Positions 59,201 through 64,000 of a stretch of DNA of 64,000 nucleotides are shown piece by piece. Made by a program: the position numbers and the translations under genes. The notes beneath the pieces were generated by a model that was not told where the DNA came from, ran no database searches, and worked only from the letters and a program-made list of their open reading frames with translations. This stretch comes from Halictus rubicundus. Taxonomy: Eukaryota; Arthropoda; Insecta; Hymenoptera; Halictidae. Position 1 is the first letter of the stretch. Every line of letters begins with the position of its first letter. The stretch lies in contig NC_135153.1 of the NCBI RefSeq assembly GCF_050948215.1, positions 5,546,058-5,610,057 on the forward strand, written 5' to 3'.

Positions 59201-61163
59201 TTGTAGAACACAGAATAACTTGCTGGTTTTTTGCCGGATTCGAAATGAGGTAATAAATTAGATTCGAAGGAGTCCGAACCAGAAGTCAGAAGGGTCGAAA
59301 CAGCACAATTATGTGCGCGACCATATAACTGATATCTGATGCCTCAGGCAGTGCATCAAGGGCATGTACAAAACAAGGACAATTGTCTGGAGAAACGTTT
59401 GAATGGCGTCAAAAAGACTGCAAAAGGTTTAGACCCTTTGCACTCCGGAATTTTGTAAACACTTGTTAAATGTCGCCTCAGCCTCGACATATGAGTGCAA
59501 AGGATGAAGAAGGTAATCCCCGAAAATATTGAAAGAGGACAACCATTATACATTTATGCTCTGCATAAGACTAGATATTGCAGCAACCAGTTTCATGGAG
59601 TTACCAATGAAGAACTTAATCAAAATATCGAAAGTTGTCGATACGATTCTATTAATAAATCTGACTTGTTTAGAAAATGTTAAACAATACTGTCTTTTGG
59701 CCGACATTTTAGAAAGATCGATCGCTGTGTGTCGCGCACGATTCGGCGAACGGTGGGTCGATGCGAAAATTGAGCACTCGTGAGTACCGATGTGTCTGTT
59801 GCATAGTGTATACGACAAATAAAATGCAATGGAGTAAATGGTTTTAACAAAAATTCACGCATGTTTTGTTTCGATGCTGGCTCAGCCGCGAAGAAAATAT
59901 TGCGCACTTCGAAATATTGGTCACTTCGTGTTTTTATTTGTATAGTTATTATTTGTTAATGTATGCGTGGATGGAACCTTCCGGTGTACGAGTGGAAAAA
60001 AAATATTGTAGGCTACTGCGTTTGTTTTTGTAGAGTAATTATAGTTATTTTTTAACAGAGAGAATGCAAAAGACTTGAAAAAATGCAAGAATGCTTAATT
60101 TAAGACTTATCAAAATGTAACTGTTGAAATGCGGATCATTTTCAACTTAAAGCAACCCTCGACAAGGTTGCAGTTATGTCACTCTGTCATAAACAAAATT
60201 ATAAGATAAATTGTTAACGTCAACTCAGGGGACATTGAGATTATGGTACCCGCAGTAGAACGAGCAAGCGATTGTTCGATCTTGTTTTGATTCTATGCAT
60301 TTATGGCAAAAATGAGTATATGAAATACAAAACGGAAAAAGCATATAAAGAATGTAAAGCTGCTGTCGTGCTCTTCTCTTTTGTCACAATTTTAATTTCG
60401 AATAAAAAATCGTATGTCTAGCATTCAACAATGCAAGAAGCAAAGACAAAATACCAACAGACTCAAAAGAAGCCGAGCAATTGCAGCGATGTCGTTCATG
60501 AACGACATGCATCTTAGAAACCATATTAAACCATCGGACGGTGGGTCTATTTGGACCCAGAATGATGAACGTTCTATCTAAATCCTAACTTTCTAGCAGC
60601 TAGTTCGAATAATTAGCCATGTGTATTGAGTCCAATAAGAAGATCAACGTTGGTCTCAAAGAAATAGGTTCAAAAATATCTAAACAAAATGTATACATAA
60701 GAATTTGAATGAATCCAATGACGACAGTTACGGACTTGTTCTTAATAACCTGGGGTGTCGATACAGTGTTAAAGCTTGTCACAAGAAGTTTTCTAGTTGA
60801 CAAAATCAAGCACACGTTCCTCGTCCTGAATTTTACAAAATAATCCGCGGAAGGTGAAATTTACATAAAGGCCGGGTGAGATCCAGTTACAACAAAACAA
60901 GGTTCTAGCAAACAACTCTGATTTACACACGGTCGCGTTCTTGCAGGAAAACCTCCAAAAATTCGAGGATTGTCTAGTACTCACCATAGGTGGTGGCTAT
61001 GAGCGCCAGGAAGACGGTAACCAGGAACACCTGTAACCAAAGACCGGGTGAGTGGTGTCGCAGCGAAAATAGATGCAGACCAGTCTCAGAGTGAAGAGAG
61101 AAGAAGAGAGTCGGTGCAGCTGGAGTGTACCAATTACACACGGCTCTTACCACGTACCTTCAT
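56273..61163 (-). CDS. secreted glycine/tryptophan-rich protein, four coding exons
   Basis: The exons join as 61158-61163, 60985-61030, 56425-56739 and 56273-56295, all with GT..AG introns (127 bp, 4.2 kb, 129 bp). Exon 1 encodes Met-Lys only. Exon 2 encodes a hydrophobic stretch (MKVFLVTVFLALIATTY), making a signal peptide that ends near Ala18. The mature part is runs of six to nine Gly separated by Trp or Ser/Lys, with a KIIKVITVS segment near residues 62-70, and ends DGNAEEI. The total is about 129 residues. The split of the signal peptide over tiny first exons, the phase-1 join giving TTY-A-GYISSG, and the TATA box upstream all support the model. If intron 3 is not removed, the frame stops at 56417 after about 124 residues. 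Gly-rich secreted proteins with a KIIKVI-like motif occur among insect cuticular/structural proteins; that role is inferred. An antimicrobial Gly-rich peptide is an alternative. Confidence 0.78.
56779..56972. mobile_element. piggyBac-type MITE in intron 2, containing a second MITE
   Basis: TTAACCCTTTCGTTACGG on the left and, reversed, TTAACCCTTTTGTTACGG on the right, with TTAA at both edges. CATAGTCGG / CCGACTATG is inverted further in. A TA-flanked MITE (56825-56916) interrupts it. Confidence 0.8.
56825..56916. mobile_element. short TA-flanked MITE nested in the piggyBac-type MITE
   Basis: TACAGTGAATTCTGATCACG on the left and, reversed, TACAGTGAATTCTCGTTACG on the right, both starting at TA. 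ACTCGT / GAGTCAGT inversions follow. 92 bp, non-coding. The first 14 bases equal those of the F1 copy at 34564, so it may be an F1 relative. Confidence 0.75.
57003..57115. repeat. palindromic CGGGT/ACCCG repeat, copy 1
   Basis: ACCCGATTGTTCGGGT and CTCGGGTAACCCGACTGTTT surround a GGGCGGGCTCGGGCGAGCTC run. It resembles 58066-58240. It lies in intron 2 of the Gly-rich gene. Confidence 0.55.
57116..58065. other. intron 2 DNA, nothing recognised
   Basis: AT-rich with weak frames only. Confidence 0.4.
58066..58240. repeat. palindromic CGGGT/ACCCG repeat, copy 2
   Basis: TTCGGGTAGCCCGACTGTT on the left is inverted as AACAGTCGAGCTACCCGAG at 58157-58175. A second small palindrome (GGGTACC...GGTACC) follows at 58189-58233. 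Confidence 0.6.
58241..60984. other. intron 2 DNA of the Gly-rich gene
   Basis: Contains a lone ACAGGGTGTTTCAATGACTA transposon-like end at 58867 and an inverted pair CCCTTTGCACTCC / GAGTGCAAAGG at 59439-59503, resembling the 3998 MITE ends. Otherwise AT-rich sequence without genes. Confidence 0.45.
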
Positions 61164-61171
61164 GTTGAGGT

Positions 61172-61209
61172 GTTTGATGCCCATCGTCGGACCCGGCTCC
61201 TCTTTTATA
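61172..61209 (-). promoter_or_regulatory. core promoter of the Gly-rich gene
   Basis: The minus strand has TATAAAAGA at 61201-61209. A TCA initiator core lies at about 61175-61177, roughly 33 bp downstream. This puts the ATG at 61163 about a dozen bases into the mRNA. An upstream in-frame ATG at 61182-61184 would fall before this start site, which is why the downstream ATG was chosen. Confidence 0.65.
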
Positions 61210-61378
61210 GCTCTAGCCTTTCTTCGCGGGGCCCCCGCCCTACCTTCTCCCCTCGGCGACCACAGGTTCCTCATCTGCCGTTCATAACACCTAACTTTCG
61301 TGACCACCACTATCGCGACAAAAATCCCCCTACCATAATCCCTGGCATCCCGTGGCACCTCGAACCCCCTCTTCGGGG

Positions 61379-61458
61379 TCACTCTCTCTCCCCCTTTTTT
61401 CTCTCCCGCCTTTCTCTCCATCCCTCTCTCTTCTTCTCTCTCCCTCTCTCCTTTCCTT
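61379..61458. promoter_or_regulatory. CT/GA-rich tract upstream of the promoter
   Basis: Nearly all pyrimidine on the plus strand, so GAGAG-rich on the gene's strand, about 170-250 bp upstream of the TATA box. Such tracts can bind GAGA-factor-type proteins; that is inference. Confidence 0.45.
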
Positions 61459-62939
61459 CTGGATGCAACGATGTAACAATCCGGCTTAATCTTAACGGGC
61501 GATCGCGAATCCACGGAGGCCGGGCCGAAGCGTCGCTCGCCACTACGCTCGCTGATTGTTTGTCAAAATCGGGGGCTCGCTGTGGAAATTCGGCGACCTC
61601 GTTCGCCGTGACGCGACGCGACGAGGAAACGCGATGATTCATTATTGCCTAGATCATCTGGATGCTTGCCGAGTGTTTAGCCGACGGGGTATCCCGCCGG
61701 AACGAGGTCGCCGACGTTCCCTCGATCGTAAGCTTGCGATCCCCGGCGCTAAATGCGTTGGATTATCGCTAAACTGGGGGGGGGGACGGCGCGTGGGCGG
61801 CTTTCGAGATCCTCCGCGGACACGGATAGATCTCGAGAGATTCCGTTGCGAATGCGGGACCTGGGAATCGCCCCGGATCCGCTGAGAAACGGTTTTTGAT
61901 CAACCGGTGAACAGTGTCTGGGTTAGGTGACTCAACGCGAAAAGCGTCGCGTCGCACCTCACGGCGCGGAGTACAGGTTGCTCGCCAACGAAATTCTACA
62001 GGAAACGAGCTTCGTCCTATGGGACTCGTTTGCAATACAGGGTGTCCCATTTCAGGTGAACCAAACGAAAGTTATATCGTTTCGACTGTTTCAAGGGGGG
62101 TTGATATAAAGCTTTCTGTCGCTATCAATTCTTTTAGTGGAATCGTGTATTTCTCAGTGCACCAATCGATGTAGCTCGTTATTCCTCATAATAAATTATG
62201 AACCTTCTCACATTGAAAAACTATTGGTTTGGGTGATATTGCAATTCTAATGTCACTGCTCGATACTAGTGTGTAGCATGTAGCCATGAGGTTAGAACGT
62301 TGGCTAGAACCCATGAACGCTCTGTGTTCTCCTTTGGGTATTTGGAAACAAACGGTATTAGGTTAGCGGTCACGGTGATCTGTCACTGCCTCAGCAGTGT
62401 TTTAACGACGCATGTACATATAACGAATGTAGCTACCTCAGTTACAAAATTCGCTGACAAGATTGTTGAAATGTCAGATTACAGTGCAGGTGAAATCGCA
62501 GACATGACGTGATTTTAAAATAGAAATTCGAAAGACAAAGTTTATCAACAGGAATCAAGTACTTCGAACGACTTGAAGTGAAGAATTCGTCAAGACTGTC
62601 AACCGATTTCGGAAAATTTATTTAATCGGATTGACAAGGCATTTAGAGATCGAGTGAACCTCTGTGTTCCAGCTGAAGGATCACACTGTGAGCAATGTTT
62701 GCAATGAGGTAAATATTGTACTGCTAGTGCTATTTCCTAGTATTAGAATTGAAGTATAAATTAATAGTTTTTCGATATAAGAAGGTCAAGAATTTTTTTC
62801 GGGGAATAATGAACTACGTCGATTGGTGTACACATTAAAAAATGCATAGTTCCATTGAAAGATGGATTTATAGGGTTTATACGTTTTATTTAAGAAAATA
62901 TCTGTGGATCTTTCATAAAACGGTAATAATGTGGAATAT
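61459..62939. other. upstream DNA: GC-rich then AT-rich, no gene recognised
   Basis: 61500-62035 is GC-rich with a run of nine to ten G at 61777. A lone transposon-like end, TACAGGGTGTCCCATTTCAG, is at 62037. The rest is AT-rich. Confidence 0.4.
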
Positions 62940-63575
62940 TACAGTCACACCTGTTTTTGTGCGGTGCATTTCTACGCGATTTGTTTTGTGCGATTTTTTT
63001 TCATGCGTTATATGAATGCCAACGGTGTTGGCATTATAACACCCTTGCAATGAGGATCCTCTGCAAGGATCCAGCTTTGCAACAAATTGGAAAAGCATTT
63101 TCTTAAAATAGATAACAATTCCGAAAGGAGTTTGAAATTCCAAAAAGAGCTTTGATCGTGTATATGGTAACAAAAAATAAATCAACTCTAATATCTTCAA
63201 GTGACGAAAGCGATTTTGAACCAGTACATCACAAGAAGATGCGCGTTTTGGGCTACTACTAGTAGTATTGAAGTATGTGCATTTTGAAAATTTCTCCATG
63301 TTTAAAATGAGAAATTAAATTTTTTTAATGTTTCCATGTATTATTTAATTATTTATTTTGTTTGGAAAGCACTTTCTCGCTATTTCGTAAATCTTTGACA
63401 TATTTTATAAGTGAGACCTTTTTTATGCGGTCCCTCTCCACCGCATAAAAAATTTTTCATTAATTTGTTGTAAACAATTATTTGTTATAGCTATTTATGA
63501 AGTTTCTGAATATTTTTTTTGTGCGGTTTCTTTTATGCGGTCCCCATCTACCGCACAAAAACAGGTTTGACTGTA
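62940..63575 (+). mobile_element. pogo/Tigger-type element, deletion derivative
   Basis: The left end TACAGTCACACCTGTTTTTG and right end, reversed, TACAGTCAAACCTGTTTTTG sit on TA. TTTTTATGCGGT-type motifs repeat near both ends. A plus-strand segment at about 63195-63262 reads SSDESDFEPVHHKKMRVL and then stops, like the acidic/basic tail of a pogo-family transposase. The catalytic domain is deleted. Confidence 0.75.
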
Positions 63576-64000
63576 TAATACTGGTGGAATGCACAGTTTA
63601 GTATAATAAACGTTCCACGATAACAAGTTATTTTAGAACGTTTTGCTCGAAAACGTTCTATCAGAAGAATACAGACAAGTTTTGAACAGTGAATTATCTA
63701 CATTCGTAAATATTACAAATTGAAGAACATATACAGAGAATCAATTTAACTGTCAGAATTAATTAATATTTTTATTTTGATAGCATTCGATATTTATTGC
63801 AATAATCGTTAACTTTTTTAATATCGATGGACAAACTAATTGTCTCTGTTGCAGAAAAAGTTTTATTTCCACGTTTTATAACTTCCATTCAAACTGAAAC
63901 TGTTACTTTCTTTATCTGTTCCATTGTAACGTGCGAGGACATTTTTTGAAAAAGTTCCACGGTTCGTGTTTGAAACGGAACCTATTAAAAAACTTTTCCG
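63576..64000. other. AT-rich non-coding DNA
   Basis: Nothing recognised up to the window edge. Confidence 0.45.

Noticed and set aside
61134..61514. 126-residue minus frame containing the promoter and MGIKHLNMK
   Set aside because: It runs through the TATA box and GA-rich upstream tract; splice and promoter positions indicate the ATG at 61163 instead.

Overview
The window is nuclear DNA of an insect, most likely a hymenopteran (bee or ant). This is inferred from an AT-rich background broken by GC-rich islands full of GA/CT and trinucleotide microsatellites, spliced gene structure with an arthropod TATA/TCA promoter, mariner, Tc1, pogo and piggyBac-type DNA transposon remains, and the absence of bacterial gene layout. 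No rRNA or CRISPR was seen, and no standard tRNA gene.

Only one gene can be read with confidence: a minus-strand, four-exon gene (61163 down to 56273) for a small secreted glycine/tryptophan-rich protein with a signal peptide, probably a cuticular or structural protein. It has a TATA box at 61201-61209 and a CT/GA-rich tract further upstream. Its 4.2 kb second intron and its flanks carry several small transposons. A second, weak and strand-ambiguous gene-like island lies at 53.55-54.25 kb.

The rest is non-coding and transposon-rich. From 1 to 9 kb: a Tc1-type MITE, two piggyBac-type MITEs sharing one TTAA, a GC-rich GA-repeat island and a dead Tc1 transposase. From 9 to 19 kb: a foldback element, a degenerate tandem array split by another foldback, a third foldback, a probable solo LTR, and a 1 kb TIR element with repeated subterminal motifs. 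From 20 to 35 kb: a pogo-type MITE, members of a TA-flanked family (here F1), two dead mariner transposases, a second copy of the 9 kb foldback, and GC-rich islands. From 36 to 53 kb: more F1 copies, MITEs with the terminal motif GGGTGTCCC, TTAA-flanked elements, a foldback with a tRNA-like promoter segment, and an AT minisatellite. The last kilobases hold a pogo/Tigger-type element (62940-63575).

The main biological content is therefore one secreted-protein gene beside a layered record of non-autonomous DNA transposons. Several families are present in two or more copies, so they can be defined from this window alone. No unusual enzymatic or defence system was found.
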